From the NCBI GenBank assembly GCA_029778965.1, contig JAKPBL010000101.1, forward strand, positions 1-8,647: 8,647 nt of DNA. Reading direction: 5' to 3'. Each line of letters starts with the position of its first letter. Position 1 is the first letter of the stretch. This document shows positions 1 through 7,169 of this stretch, piece after piece. This DNA comes from Bacteroidota bacterium (GTDB lineage Bacteria; Bacteroidota; Bacteroidia; Chitinophagales; Chitinophagaceae). Position numbers and translations under genes: made by a program. The notes beneath the pieces were generated by a model. That model ran no database searches, was not told where the DNA came from, and worked only from the letters and a program-made list of their open reading frames with translations.

Positions 1-244
1 GCAGGCCGGCGCTATTCTGCTGCCGGTGAAAAGTGTGGGGGTGATGGGCGACGAAAGGACTTATGAATATACCGTAGCCCTGCGGGCCGTTACGTCGGTC
101 GACGGCATGACGGCCGACTGGGCGCACCTGCCTTATGATTTTCTGGCATACATTTCGAATGATATCATCAACAACGTGCGCGGCATTAACCGTGTAGTGT
201 ACGATATCAGCAGCAAACCCCCTGCAACCATCGAATGGGAATAA
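1..244 (+). CDS. guaA: GMP synthase (glutamine-hydrolysing), C-terminal fragment
   Basis: This is the 3' end of guaA. The reading frame is open from base 2 and gives 80 residues before TAA at 242-244; the start lies outside the window. GMP synthase converts XMP to GMP in the cytosol using ATP and glutamine, the last step of guanine nucleotide synthesis. Only the C-terminal dimerisation/XMP-binding domain is visible. The recognisable stretches are [50 protein letters not shown] and the characteristic terminal IEWE. The match to the family end is full length, with no sign of truncation at the 3' side. A GTG at 26 is an internal valine codon, not the start. The next gene begins 18 bases after the stop on the same strand with no terminator between them, so the two are probably co-transcribed. 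Confidence 0.96.
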   Translation, partial: QAGAILLPVKSVGVMGDERTYEYTVALRAVTSVDGMTADWAHLPYDFLAYISNDIINNVRGINRVVYDISSKPPATIEWE

Positions 245-262
245 GCATCTAACCGCAAGAAT

Positions 263-1501
263 ATGATGACACGCAGCCGTCTCTGGATACTCCTGACAAT
301 ATTACTATTGAGTGCCTCCGGGCTGCGTGCGCAGGATAGTTTGCAGCAAAAACAGGATAGCCTGCCACCGATGGTCGAACCGCAAAGCCGGCCGCTGGTG
401 AACGGCAAACAGGTGATCACCGTGCTGCTGCCGCTTTACCTCGACTCTGCCTTCGACGCTGCCGGGCAATACCGTTTTGCACGGCAATTTCCCCGCTATT
501 TTCTGCCGGGGCTTGAGTTTTACGAAGGCGTGCAACTGGCCATTGACTCGCTGAACAAAGAAAAGCTGCCACTGGATGTACGCATTGTCGATACCCGCAA
601 GGCAGGTTCGATCTACGACCTGCTGAAATCCCCCGATATAACCGAAGCCCACCTGCTGCTGGCGCAGGTAGCCAACAACGAGATACGGCCGCTGGCCGAT
701 TATGCCGCCAAAAACCAGGTGCCCTTTGTGAATGTCAACCTGCCCAACGACGGCGGGATTACCAACAATCCCTATATGGTGATCCTGAACAGCACCCTGC
801 TGACGCATTGCGAAGGCATTTACAAATACCTGCAGAAAAACTTCGGCAATCAAACCATTACCGTGTTCCGCAAAGCCGGGGCACAGGAAGACCGGCTGAA
901 AGCTTACCTGACCGAAGTAGAAAAGGCGACCCAGGGCAAACCCGTAAAGCTTCGCTATGTGAACCTGCCCTCCACATTTACGGCCGACCAGCTCACGCCC
1001 TATCTCGACAGCACCAAAAAGAATTTTGTGCTGGCAGGCAGCCTCGACGAACAGTTTGCGAAAAACCTGTGCAGCCAGTTGGCGACGCTTCTCAAAACCT
1101 ATCCCGTACAGGTGATGGGCATGCCTACCTGGGACGCCATCAGGGATTTCGACAAACGCGATTACAAAGACCTGGAGATTCTGTACACTACCCCGTTCAA
1201 TCCCCTGCGTACCGATTCGCTGAGCAATTCCATTCTTGACCATTTCAAGAATAACCTGTATGCACGCCCCAGCGATATGGTGTTTCGCGGATATGAAACG
1301 CTGTACCGCTTCGGAAAGCTGCTGCATGAGCTCGGGCCTAATATTGCGTCGGGCCTCGGCGAAAACAAATACACGCTTTTTACCGACTACAATATCCAGC
1401 CGGTATTGCTCGACCGGCAGAACCAGCAGCTCGACTATTTCGAGAACAAAAAGATATACGTTGTCAAAAAAGTCAACGGCGTCGTTAGCACGATTTTTTA
1501 A
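263..1501 (+). CDS. Exported protein with type-1 periplasmic-binding fold
   Basis: The product has 412 residues. Residues 1-23 form a signal peptide: basic MTRSR, a leucine-rich core at 8-18, and a likely cleavage after LRA (23). There is no lipobox cysteine. A short Gln-rich linker follows (24-50, containing QDSL twice). From about 51 the pattern resembles the type-1 periplasmic-binding fold seen in ABC-type amino-acid receptors and penicillin-binding-protein activators: VITVLLPLYLDS, FLPGLEFYEGVQLAIDSL (81-97) and alternating strand/helix blocks to the end. No ligand can be named. From memory, many Bacteroidota carry a LysM plus binding-fold protein next to guaA; no LysM domain is visible here. 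Two adjacent ATG codons (263, 266) are possible starts, and both keep the signal peptide. Neither has a clear Shine-Dalgarno sequence. No permease or ATPase gene lies nearby, so a structural or cell-wall role is at least as likely as transport. Confidence 0.8.
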   Translation: MMTRSRLWILLTILLLSASGLRAQDSLQQKQDSLPPMVEPQSRPLVNGKQVITVLLPLYLDSAFDAAGQYRFARQFPRYFLPGLEFYEGVQLAIDSLNKEKLPLDVRIVDTRKAGSIYDLLKSPDITEAHLLLAQVANNEIRPLADYAAKNQVPFVNVNLPNDGGITNNPYMVILNSTLLTHCEGIYKYLQKNFGNQTITVFRKAGAQEDRLKAYLTEVEKATQGKPVKLRYVNLPSTFTADQLTPYLDSTKKNFVLAGSLDEQFAKNLCSQLATLLKTYPVQVMGMPTWDAIRDFDKRDYKDLEILYTTPFNPLRTDSLSNSILDHFKNNLYARPSDMVFRGYETLYRFGKLLHELGPNIASGLGENKYTLFTDYNIQPVLLDRQNQQLDYFENKKIYVVKKVNGVVSTIF

Positions 1502-1518
1502 TGACAGCTTACTGTCAT
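1501..1518 (+). promoter_or_regulatory. 7-bp hairpin sequestering the exonuclease start codon
   Basis: ATGACAG (1501-1507), CTTA loop (1508-1511) and CTGTCAT (1512-1518) form a perfect inverted repeat. It takes in the last base of the preceding stop codon and the first two bases of the exonuclease ATG at 1517. In mRNA it would place the start codon in a stem. As DNA it is also a short dyad that a protein could bind. The repeat itself is certain; the regulatory role is inference. Confidence 0.4.
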
Positions 1519-2509
1519 GCCACTCATCCAGTTCACTGAAAGCGGGCTTTATTGCGCCCGGGGCGGATTTTATATCGACCCCTGGAAACCGGTCGACCGG
1601 GCGGTGATCACGCATGCCCACAGCGACCATGCACGCGCCGGCTCGGCGCATTATCTCTGTCATACCGATTCGCGCCCATTGCTGCAAATGCGACTCGGCG
1701 CCGACGCCATCCAGGCCCTGCCCTGGGGTGAGTCCATTTCCATGAACGGCATTTCCTTAACCCTGTTTCCCGCCGGGCATATCATCGGCTCCTCACAGGT
1801 ACGTATAACCGATAATATCGAAACCTGGGTAATCAGCGGCGATTATAAAACGGTCGACGATGGCATCAGCGGCGCTTTTGAACCCGTGGCCTGTCAGCAC
1901 TTCGTCACCGAATCCACCTTCGGACTGCCCATTTATCAATGGCGGCCCCAGGAAGAGATTTACAATGACATACGGTTATGGATAACCGAAAACCAGGCAC
2001 AGGGTTATACGTCGGTATTGCTGGCTTACAGTCTCGGTAAGGCCCAGCGGGTGATCGAAGCGATCCGCCATTCCTTTCCCCGCATCCATGCACACGGCGC
2101 CATCGCCAATGCGCAGGAAACCCTGATCGCGGCGGGGCATCCCCTGCAGCCGGTGATCCGCATTACGCCCGACACGCCGAAAGCCGACCTGCAAAAAGCG
2201 GTTGTCATCGCGCCACCCTCGGCCGATGGCAGCCCCTGGCTGAAAAAACTCCAGCCTTATAAGCTGGCCGTGTGCAGCGGCTGGATGCAGGTGCGCGGTA
2301 ACCAGCGCCGCCGCAATGCCGATGTGGGTTTTGTATTGAGCGACCACGCCGACTGGAACGGCCTGTTGCAGGCCTGCCGGTCGACCGGCGCAGAGAATGT
2401 GTACGTGACCCATGGCTTCCAGAGCGCTTTTGCGCGTTACCTCGGCGAAGAAGGTATCAACGCCGTAGAACTGCAAACCGATTTCGGCAGGGAGGACGAA
2501 GAAGCATGA
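1517..2509 (+). CDS. Ligase-associated DNA exonuclease (MBL/beta-CASP family)
   Basis: The product has 330 residues and is a metallo-beta-lactamase/beta-CASP nuclease of the ligase-associated type, related to Artemis/SNM1 and mRNA 3'-end processing factors. Visible metal-site motifs are HAHSDH (33-38), H88 in PAGHIIGSSQ and D109 in SGDY. beta-CASP-type motifs are TESTFG (131-136), SDHADW (275-280) and THG (298-300, H299). YSLGKAQR (171-178) and SGWMQVRG (254-261) are also typical. It is expected to trim DNA ends in the cytoplasm ahead of ligation, probably with a divalent metal. The ATG at 1517 is the only available start: an in-frame TGA lies at 1502-1504 and no alternative start codon intervenes. 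There is no Shine-Dalgarno sequence. Its stop overlaps the ligase start by 4 bases (ATGA), indicating translational coupling. The frame is intact, and the length looks normal for the family. Confidence 0.93.
   Translation: MPLIQFTESGLYCARGGFYIDPWKPVDRAVITHAHSDHARAGSAHYLCHTDSRPLLQMRLGADAIQALPWGESISMNGISLTLFPAGHIIGSSQVRITDNIETWVISGDYKTVDDGISGAFEPVACQHFVTESTFGLPIYQWRPQEEIYNDIRLWITENQAQGYTSVLLAYSLGKAQRVIEAIRHSFPRIHAHGAIANAQETLIAAGHPLQPVIRITPDTPKADLQKAVVIAPPSADGSPWLKKLQPYKLAVCSGWMQVRGNQRRRNADVGFVLSDHADWNGLLQACRSTGAENVYVTHGFQSAFARYLGEEGINAVELQTDFGREDEEA
1589..1600. repeat. Palindrome CCGGTCGACCGG, copy 1
   Basis: This is a perfect 12-base palindrome near the 5' end of the exonuclease gene. It is read as Pro-Val-Asp-Arg (residues 25-28), starting at codon position 1. 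The same 12 bases occur again at 2377-2388 in a different reading phase. Confidence 0.6.
2376..2389. repeat. Palindrome GCCGGTCGACCGGC, copy 2
   Basis: This is a perfect 14-base palindrome near the 3' end of the exonuclease gene. It contains the same 12-base core as 1589-1600. Here the core begins at codon position 3 and encodes Arg-Ser-Thr plus flanks, so protein sequence alone does not explain the shared DNA motif. Confidence 0.6.
2490..2496 (+). promoter_or_regulatory. Shine-Dalgarno-like site for the ligase
   Basis: GGGAGGA lies 9 bases before the ligase ATG at 2506, within the last codons of the exonuclease gene. It is the only strong purine-rich anti-16S match in front of any gene in this window. 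It supports the ATG at 2506 as the true ligase start and suggests coupled but also independent initiation. Confidence 0.5.
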
Positions 2510-4104
2510 TCTCCCTCTTTGCACAACTGGTAAAGACCATCGGCAACCTTACCCGCACGAATGAAAAAGTCGCGGCGCTTTCGCGCTATTTCAGCGAAGC
2601 GCCCGAGGCCGACAAGCTTTGGGTAATCGCCCTCTTCACCGGCCGCCGCCCCAAACGCACGGTAAGCAGCACCCAACTGGCAGAATGGTGCCGCGAACAA
2701 AGCGGCTGGCCCGCCTGGCTCTTTGAAGAATGTTACCATACGGTGGGCGACCTCGCCGAAACCATCGCCCTGCTGCTTTCCCCGCCCACAGAAGCCGCAC
2801 AGGACCTGCCCCTGCATTATTATATCGAAAAGCTGCGGGTGCTTTCAGCCGCAACTCCCGAAGAGAAAAAATCGTTTATACTTGACTGTTGGCAAAGGCT
2901 GCGGAGCGACGAAAGGCTGGTGTTCAACAAGCTCATCACCGGCGGTTTCCGTATCGGCGTATCACAGCAATTGCTGGTGCAGGCGTTATCGAAGCTACTG
3001 CCGCTTGAAACCAGCCAGATCGCCCACCAGATCAGCGGGCAGTGGGACCCCTCCGCTATTTCTTTCTCCACCCTGTTCGACCCTTCGCACCTGGCTACCG
3101 ATGTATCAAAGCCCTATCCTTTTTTCCTGGCCTATGCGGTGGAAGACGACCCGACGGGACTGGGCGACCCTGCGCTGTGGCAGGCCGAGTGGAAATGGGA
3201 TGGTATCCGCGGACAACTGGTCAAACGCCAGGAGCAGGGATTTGTGTGGAGCCGTGGCGAAGAACTGATGACCGATAAATTCCCGGAGTATACCAGCCTG
3301 TTGGAACAATTGCCGGATGGCACCGTGATCGATGGCGAGATCATGCCTTCGATCGATGGGAAACCGTTGCCTTTTTCGCTATTGCAAACACGCATCGGCC
3401 GCAAGAACCCCGGCAAAAAACAACTGGAATCGGCGCCGGTTGCTTTTTTTGCTTATGACCTGCTCGAGTGGCAGGGCAACGACCTTCGCGAAGAAATACT
3501 TTCTACCCGCCGCGCTTTGCTGGAAGAACTGGTTCTCGGGCAGGCGCATCCCCGGCTCAGCCTCTCGCCGGTTGTTCCCTTCGCCGACTGGAACGACCTG
3601 CGCCGGCAGCGTGAAGCCGCCCGCGACATAGGCGCCGAAGGATTTATGCTGAAGAGGAAAGACTCCGCCTACCAGGCGGGCAGGCGGCGCGGCGACTGGT
3701 GGAAATGGAAGATCGATCCGCTTACCATCGACGCGGTAATGATCTATGCCCAAAAAGGGCATGGCCGCCGCAGCAACCTCTACACGGATTATACGTTTGC
3801 TGTACGCGACGGCGATAAGCTGGTTTCCTTTGCAAAAGCCTATAGCGGGCTCACCGATAAAGAGATCGCGCAGGTGGATACTTTCGTGAAACGACACTCC
3901 ATCGAAAAATTCGGGCCTGTTCGCACCGTAGAGCCCCTGCTCGTATTCGAAATCGCCTTTGAAGGCATCGCCGCCAGCAACCGTCACAAAAGCGGGGTGG
4001 CCCTGCGCTTTCCGCGCATCAACCGCTGGCGGCACGACAAAAAACCCGAAGACATCAATACCCTGGCCGACCTGCAGCAAATGCTGGCGCTTTACGGCAA
4101 ATAG
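2506..4104 (+). CDS. ATP-dependent DNA ligase, ligase-associated module type
   Basis: The product has 532 residues. It seals nicks by the three-step reaction: enzyme-lysyl-AMP, DNA-adenylate, phosphodiester. Residues 1 to about 200 form the helical DNA-binding N-terminal domain. The nucleotidyltransferase core follows: motif I EWKWDGIR (228-235) with catalytic K230, SRGEE (249-253), motif III DGEIM (276-280), FFAYDLL (314-320), motif IV EGFMLKRK (378-385) and motif V WWKWKIDP (398-405) with K400 and K402. The C-terminal OB domain runs from about 406, with a motif VI-like RWRHDKK (507-513). All expected catalytic residues are present. This is not the replicative NAD-dependent LigA, nor a LigD: no primase or phosphoesterase domain is fused to it. 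The start overlaps the exonuclease stop (ATGA) and has a GGAGG upstream. It probably reseals DNA processed by the neighbouring nuclease and helicase. Confidence 0.96.
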   Translation: MISLFAQLVKTIGNLTRTNEKVAALSRYFSEAPEADKLWVIALFTGRRPKRTVSSTQLAEWCREQSGWPAWLFEECYHTVGDLAETIALLLSPPTEAAQDLPLHYYIEKLRVLSAATPEEKKSFILDCWQRLRSDERLVFNKLITGGFRIGVSQQLLVQALSKLLPLETSQIAHQISGQWDPSAISFSTLFDPSHLATDVSKPYPFFLAYAVEDDPTGLGDPALWQAEWKWDGIRGQLVKRQEQGFVWSRGEELMTDKFPEYTSLLEQLPDGTVIDGEIMPSIDGKPLPFSLLQTRIGRKNPGKKQLESAPVAFFAYDLLEWQGNDLREEILSTRRALLEELVLGQAHPRLSLSPVVPFADWNDLRRQREAARDIGAEGFMLKRKDSAYQAGRRRGDWWKWKIDPLTIDAVMIYAQKGHGRRSNLYTDYTFAVRDGDKLVSFAKAYSGLTDKEIAQVDTFVKRHSIEKFGPVRTVEPLLVFEIAFEGIAASNRHKSGVALRFPRINRWRHDKKPEDINTLADLQQMLALYGK

Positions 4105-4157
4105 CGCCGGCCTTTTGGCTAATTTCACCCAACGGCAGCAAGCCTAAAAACAACCCG
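4105..4157 (+). other. Ligase-helicase spacer
   Basis: This 53-base gap is the longest non-coding stretch in the plus-strand run. It holds an imperfect inverted repeat, TTTTGGCT (4113-4120) against AGCCTAAAA (4141-4149) with one bulged T and a 20-base loop. There is no U-run terminator and no clear promoter. The bases before the GTG are A-rich (AAAAACAACCCG), a leader common in genomes that do not use Shine-Dalgarno sites. Confidence 0.35.
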
Positions 4158-6617
4158 GTGCACAACAGCGAAGGATATAAGGTCATACGGCAATGGCTAA
4201 CCGAAAAAGGGTTCAGCGCTTTTCCCTTCCAGGAAGAAACCTGGCAGCATATATTGTCGGGTGGCAGCGGCCTCGTTAATGCGCCCACCGGTTATGGCAA
4301 AACCTATTCGGTATTTCTCGGCGCCCTGATCCGTTTCATCAATGCGCACCCCGAAGATTTTCGCAGCCGCCGCAAAAACGGGCTGCAGCTATTATGGATA
4401 ACACCGTTACGGGCGCTGGCCAAAGACATCGGCCGCGCCATGGAAGAAGCCATCGCCGAACTCGGTATGTCGTGGCAGGTGGGCATCCGCAATGGCGATA
4501 CCAGCCAGGCCGAGCGGGCAAGGCAACGGCAGCAACTGCCCGAGGTGCTGATCATTACGCCTGAAAGCCTGCACCTGCTGCTGGCTTCCAAAAACTATCC
4601 CACACTCGTCAAAGAACTGCAACTGGTTGCGGTCGACGAATGGCACGAGCTGATCGGCAGCAAGCGGGGCGTGCAGGTAGAGCTGGCTTTGTCGCGGCTG
4701 GTGGCACTGAACCCTTCCAGCCCCCCCGCCATTTTCGGCATTTCAGCCACCATCGGCAACCTCGAAGAAGCGATGGATGTATTGTTATCGTCCCTCGGTA
4801 AAGAGGGTCGGATCATCCGCGCTACGCTGCCCAAAAAAATGGAAGTGCTGTCGATCTTTCCCGACGAGATCGAAAAATATCCCTGGGCGGGTCATCTCGG
4901 CATCAGGCTGGTGGACAAGATCATCCCGATCATTCGGGAGAGTCGCACTACCCTGGTCTTCATCAATACCCGCGGCATGACCGAACGCTGGTACCAGGCC
5001 ATACTCGATGCGGCGCCCGACCTGGCCGGCGCTATTGCCATTCACCACGGCAGCATCGAGCCTGGGCTGCGCTTATGGGTGGAAGATGCCCTGCACGAAG
5101 GCATATTAAAAGCGGTGGTTTGCACGGCCAGCCTCGATCTGGGCGTTGATTTTCGGCCAGTCGAGACCGTTATACAGGTGGGATCGCCGAAAGGGGTTGC
5201 ACGCTTTCTGCAAAGAGCCGGGCGCAGCGGCCACCAGCCCGGCGCCACCAGCCGCATCTGGTTCCTGCCCACGCATTCGCTGGAACTGGTAGAATCGGCC
5301 GCTTTGCAACAGGCGATCGACGATAGCCTGATCGAATCGCGCGAGCCCCTGCTGCTCTGTTACGATGTGCTGATGCAATATTGCTGTACGCTGGCCATCA
5401 GCGAAGGGTTTGATCCCCAGCAACTGTTTGCAGAAATAAAAAAGACCTATTGCTTTCGTTACCTTGAAGAAGACGACTGGCGGCAACTGGTTTCCTTTCT
5501 CGCCCACGGTGGCAAGGCCCTGCAACAATACGACGATTACAACAAGCTGGAATGGATCGGTGGCCGGTATCATATCACCAGCCGCCGACTCGCGATGCGG
5601 CACCGGATGCACATCGGCACCATCGTGAGCGATTCGATGCTGAAAGTGCGTTATATAAGCGGCGGCTACATCGGCGTTATCGAAGAATATTTCATTTCCC
5701 GGCTGGAGCCGGGCGATGTATTCACCCTGGCGGGTAAAAACCTGGAGCTGGTGATGATCAAAGACATGACGGTGCTGGTGCGCAATTCAAAATCATCAAA
5801 AGCCATCGTACCCAGTTGGAACGGCGGCCGCATGCCTTTGTCGGCCAATCTCGGCCGGATGCTGCGGCAGCAGTTCGACGACGCCTCGCAAGCCAGCTAC
5901 AGCAAACGACGGGAAATGCGCGAGCTGGTGCCGCTGTTCGATTTGCAGGAGCAACTGAGCCATGTTCCCCGTGCCAACGAATTGCTGGTTGAGCAGATCG
6001 AAACCCGCGACGGTTTTCATTTATTCGTGTTTCCCTTTGAAGGCCGGCTGGTGCACGAAGCCATGGCCGCCGTGCTGGCTTACCGCATCAGCCGGCTGCA
6101 TCCCATCAGCTTTTCCTTCGCCATGAACGACTATGGTTTCGAATTGCTGAGCGATCAGCCCATACCGGTGGATGACAGTAACGTATATGCGCTTTTTTCG
6201 CCCGACGACCTGCTGAATGACATCTTACGCAGCGTGAACAGCACCGAGATGGCGAGGCGAAAGTTCAGGGATATTGCGGTGATCGGCGGACTCATCTTCC
6301 AGGGGCTGCCCGGTGAGCAAAAAAAAGCGAGGCACCTGCAGGCAAGTGCATCGCTGTTGTTCAATGTATTCCAGGAATATGACCCCGATAACCTGCTGAT
6401 CAGGCAGGCTTTCCAGGAGGTGTTCTCCATACAGATGGAAGAAACAAGGTTGCGCGACATGCTGGAACGTATCCAGCAGAGCAAGATCATTTTGCAGTTC
6501 CCCGAACGACTGACGCCTTTTTGCTTTCCCATCAAAGTCGATAGCATGCGGGAACAGCTCACTTCGGAAAAGCTGGAAGACCGCATCAAAAAAATGCAGG
6601 TGCAATTGCAGAAATGA
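4158..6617 (+). CDS. Ligase-associated DEXH-box DNA helicase (Lhr-core type)
   Basis: The product has 819 residues and is an SF2 ATP-dependent DNA translocase. RecA1 motifs are Walker A APTGYGKT (42-49), Ia TPLRALAKD (82-90), Ib TPESLHL (134-140), DEWH (160-163) and SAT (196-198). RecA2 motifs are TLVFINTR (265-272), HHGS (296-299), TASLDLGVD (323-331) and QRAGRSGH (352-359) with the arginine-finger region. Residues from about 390 onward fit the winged-helix and C-terminal domains of the Lhr core. It lacks the long extension of the roughly 1,500-residue E. coli Lhr, as expected for the ligase-associated subfamily. The chosen start is GTG at 4158 because family proteins begin with a short lead before a GYK..QxWL segment, seen here at residues 6-13. 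The upstream frame is open into the ligase gene but offers no ATG in the spacer. It should unwind or remodel nucleic acid for the nuclease and ligase. A8 (6319-6326) and C7 (4721-4727) tracts occur in frame, and the gene is intact. Confidence 0.95.
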   Translation: MHNSEGYKVIRQWLTEKGFSAFPFQEETWQHILSGGSGLVNAPTGYGKTYSVFLGALIRFINAHPEDFRSRRKNGLQLLWITPLRALAKDIGRAMEEAIAELGMSWQVGIRNGDTSQAERARQRQQLPEVLIITPESLHLLLASKNYPTLVKELQLVAVDEWHELIGSKRGVQVELALSRLVALNPSSPPAIFGISATIGNLEEAMDVLLSSLGKEGRIIRATLPKKMEVLSIFPDEIEKYPWAGHLGIRLVDKIIPIIRESRTTLVFINTRGMTERWYQAILDAAPDLAGAIAIHHGSIEPGLRLWVEDALHEGILKAVVCTASLDLGVDFRPVETVIQVGSPKGVARFLQRAGRSGHQPGATSRIWFLPTHSLELVESAALQQAIDDSLIESREPLLLCYDVLMQYCCTLAISEGFDPQQLFAEIKKTYCFRYLEEDDWRQLVSFLAHGGKALQQYDDYNKLEWIGGRYHITSRRLAMRHRMHIGTIVSDSMLKVRYISGGYIGVIEEYFISRLEPGDVFTLAGKNLELVMIKDMTVLVRNSKSSKAIVPSWNGGRMPLSANLGRMLRQQFDDASQASYSKRREMRELVPLFDLQEQLSHVPRANELLVEQIETRDGFHLFVFPFEGRLVHEAMAAVLAYRISRLHPISFSFAMNDYGFELLSDQPIPVDDSNVYALFSPDDLLNDILRSVNSTEMARRKFRDIAVIGGLIFQGLPGEQKKARHLQASASLLFNVFQEYDPDNLLIRQAFQEVFSIQMEETRLRDMLERIQQSKIILQFPERLTPFCFPIKVDSMREQLTSEKLEDRIKKMQVQLQK

Positions 6618-6620
6618 ACC

Positions 6621-7118
6621 CTACTTCATGTATTTCAACTGGGTGAAATACAATATGATGAATACCACGGGAAATATGAGCATCCAGGCCATACCGCCCA
6701 TATAGGCTGCGCCGACAAAGATCATGGGTGCGAAAATTGGCACTACTTCACCGATCAGGTAAGTATAAAAACCAGTCTTCTGCAGTTTTCTCATCTGCAT
6801 GGCGCCGTATACACAAAGCACAACGCCCACCAGCATGATGATAAGCAGGGGTATGCGGTTTTCGTACATAAGCCGGGCATTGGCCAACGCCTCGGGGCCG
6901 GCCATTTTTTTCACGAAATCGGGCGCCGAGTCAAGCTGGCCGCTGTCCTGCAGCTTTTCAAGCTCTTCGATGCCCTTTTTGCCCCTTGCGAAATTCCACA
7001 ACCCCGATACCAGGGTAACGCCGCTTCCTATAAAAGTGAGAATAGTAAGCACATTCAGCATGGATGGCAGCTTCGTCGTTTCGCCCGTAACAAATGGATC
7101 CTGCGTTGACATATTCAT
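6621..7118 (-). CDS. Four-helix integral membrane protein, function unknown
   Basis: The product has 165 residues and I cannot assign it to a named family. Four hydrophobic segments are visible at about 20-43, 89-109, 117-138 and 142-162. A polar, charged stretch (44-88, with KKGIEELEKLQDSG and DFVKKMAG) lies between the first and second. The N-terminus (1-19) is polar, without a cleavable signal. Nothing resembling a catalytic motif is present. Two in-frame ATGs are possible starts, at 7118 (chosen, longer) and 7112. It lies opposite its neighbours, with its stop 3 bases from the helicase stop, and its start faces pdeM across a 51-base gap. It physically separates pdeM from the other three repair genes. 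A role in the repair module is not supported by its sequence; a bystander gene is the simpler reading. Confidence 0.8.
   Translation of the reverse strand: MNMSTQDPFVTGETTKLPSMLNVLTILTFIGSGVTLVSGLWNFARGKKGIEELEKLQDSGQLDSAPDFVKKMAGPEALANARLMYENRIPLLIIMLVGVVLCVYGAMQMRKLQKTGFYTYLIGEVVPIFAPMIFVGAAYMGGMAWMLIFPVVFIILYFTQLKYMK
6629..6652. terminator. 9-bp inverted repeat at convergent gene ends (possible bidirectional terminator)
   Basis: TGTATTTCA (6629-6637), loop ACTGGG and TGAAATACA (6644-6652) form a perfect 9-bp stem. It sits 12-35 bases beyond the helicase stop and inside the last codons of the opposing membrane gene. Its placement suits transcription termination for the helicase transcript. 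However, the stem is AT-rich and no T-run follows on either strand, so it is not a classical intrinsic terminator. Confidence 0.35.
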
Positions 7119-7169
7119 TGGTTTTGGTTAACAATCGATTCTAAAAATAACCAATTAGATTTGTAACCT
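7119..7169. promoter_or_regulatory. Divergent promoter region between membrane gene and pdeM
   Basis: This 51-base AT-rich gap separates two divergently transcribed genes and must hold the promoter of at least one of them. It contains the short palindrome AATCGATT (7133-7140) and a TTTTGG run at 7122-7127. On the minus strand TATTTTTA (7149 to 7142) is a one-mismatch match to the Bacteroidota -7 element TAnnTTTG, without a matching -33 element. Confidence 0.45.
7156..7163 (+). promoter_or_regulatory. Bacteroidota-type -7 element (TAnnTTTG) upstream of pdeM
   Basis: TAGATTTG is an exact match to the known Bacteroidota -7 consensus TAnnTTTG. It ends 6 bases before the pdeM ATG at 7170, so the transcript would begin at or very near the start codon. 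No TTTG -33 box is found at the usual 19-21-base spacing; the nearest TTTG (7123-7126) is 29 bases away. This weakens the call. Confidence 0.4.

Noticed and set aside
6..16. GCCGGCGCTATT shared between guaA and the helicase (near 5026).
   Set aside because: Both copies encode Ala-Gly-Ala-Ile in frame, so codon usage explains it.
305..1687. A 460-codon open frame on the minus strand opposite the binding-fold gene.
   Set aside because: It is a shadow of codon bias in a GC-rich gene. The plus-strand product has a signal peptide and a recognisable fold; the antisense translation has no recognisable motif and crosses a gene boundary.
4109..4120. GGCCTTTTGGCT shared between the ligase-helicase spacer and pdeM (7570-7581).
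   Set aside because: A single 12-base match with one copy in coding sequence and no flanking similarity; treated as chance.
3379..4128. A 249-codon minus-strand open frame opposite the ligase.
   Set aside because: The plus strand carries the full set of ligase motifs here, and the antisense product shows no domain.
4721..4727. C7 homopolymer in the helicase, a possible phase-variable tract.
   Set aside because: It is short, lies in Ser-Pro-Pro codons, and the frame is intact. Seven bases alone do not argue for phase variation.
6319..6326. A8 tract in the helicase with the phase of a -1 slippery heptamer (A AAA AAA).
   Set aside because: A -1 shift would reach a stop after about two dozen codons with no meaningful domain, and no strong downstream structure is visible. 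Lysine-rich coding explains the run.
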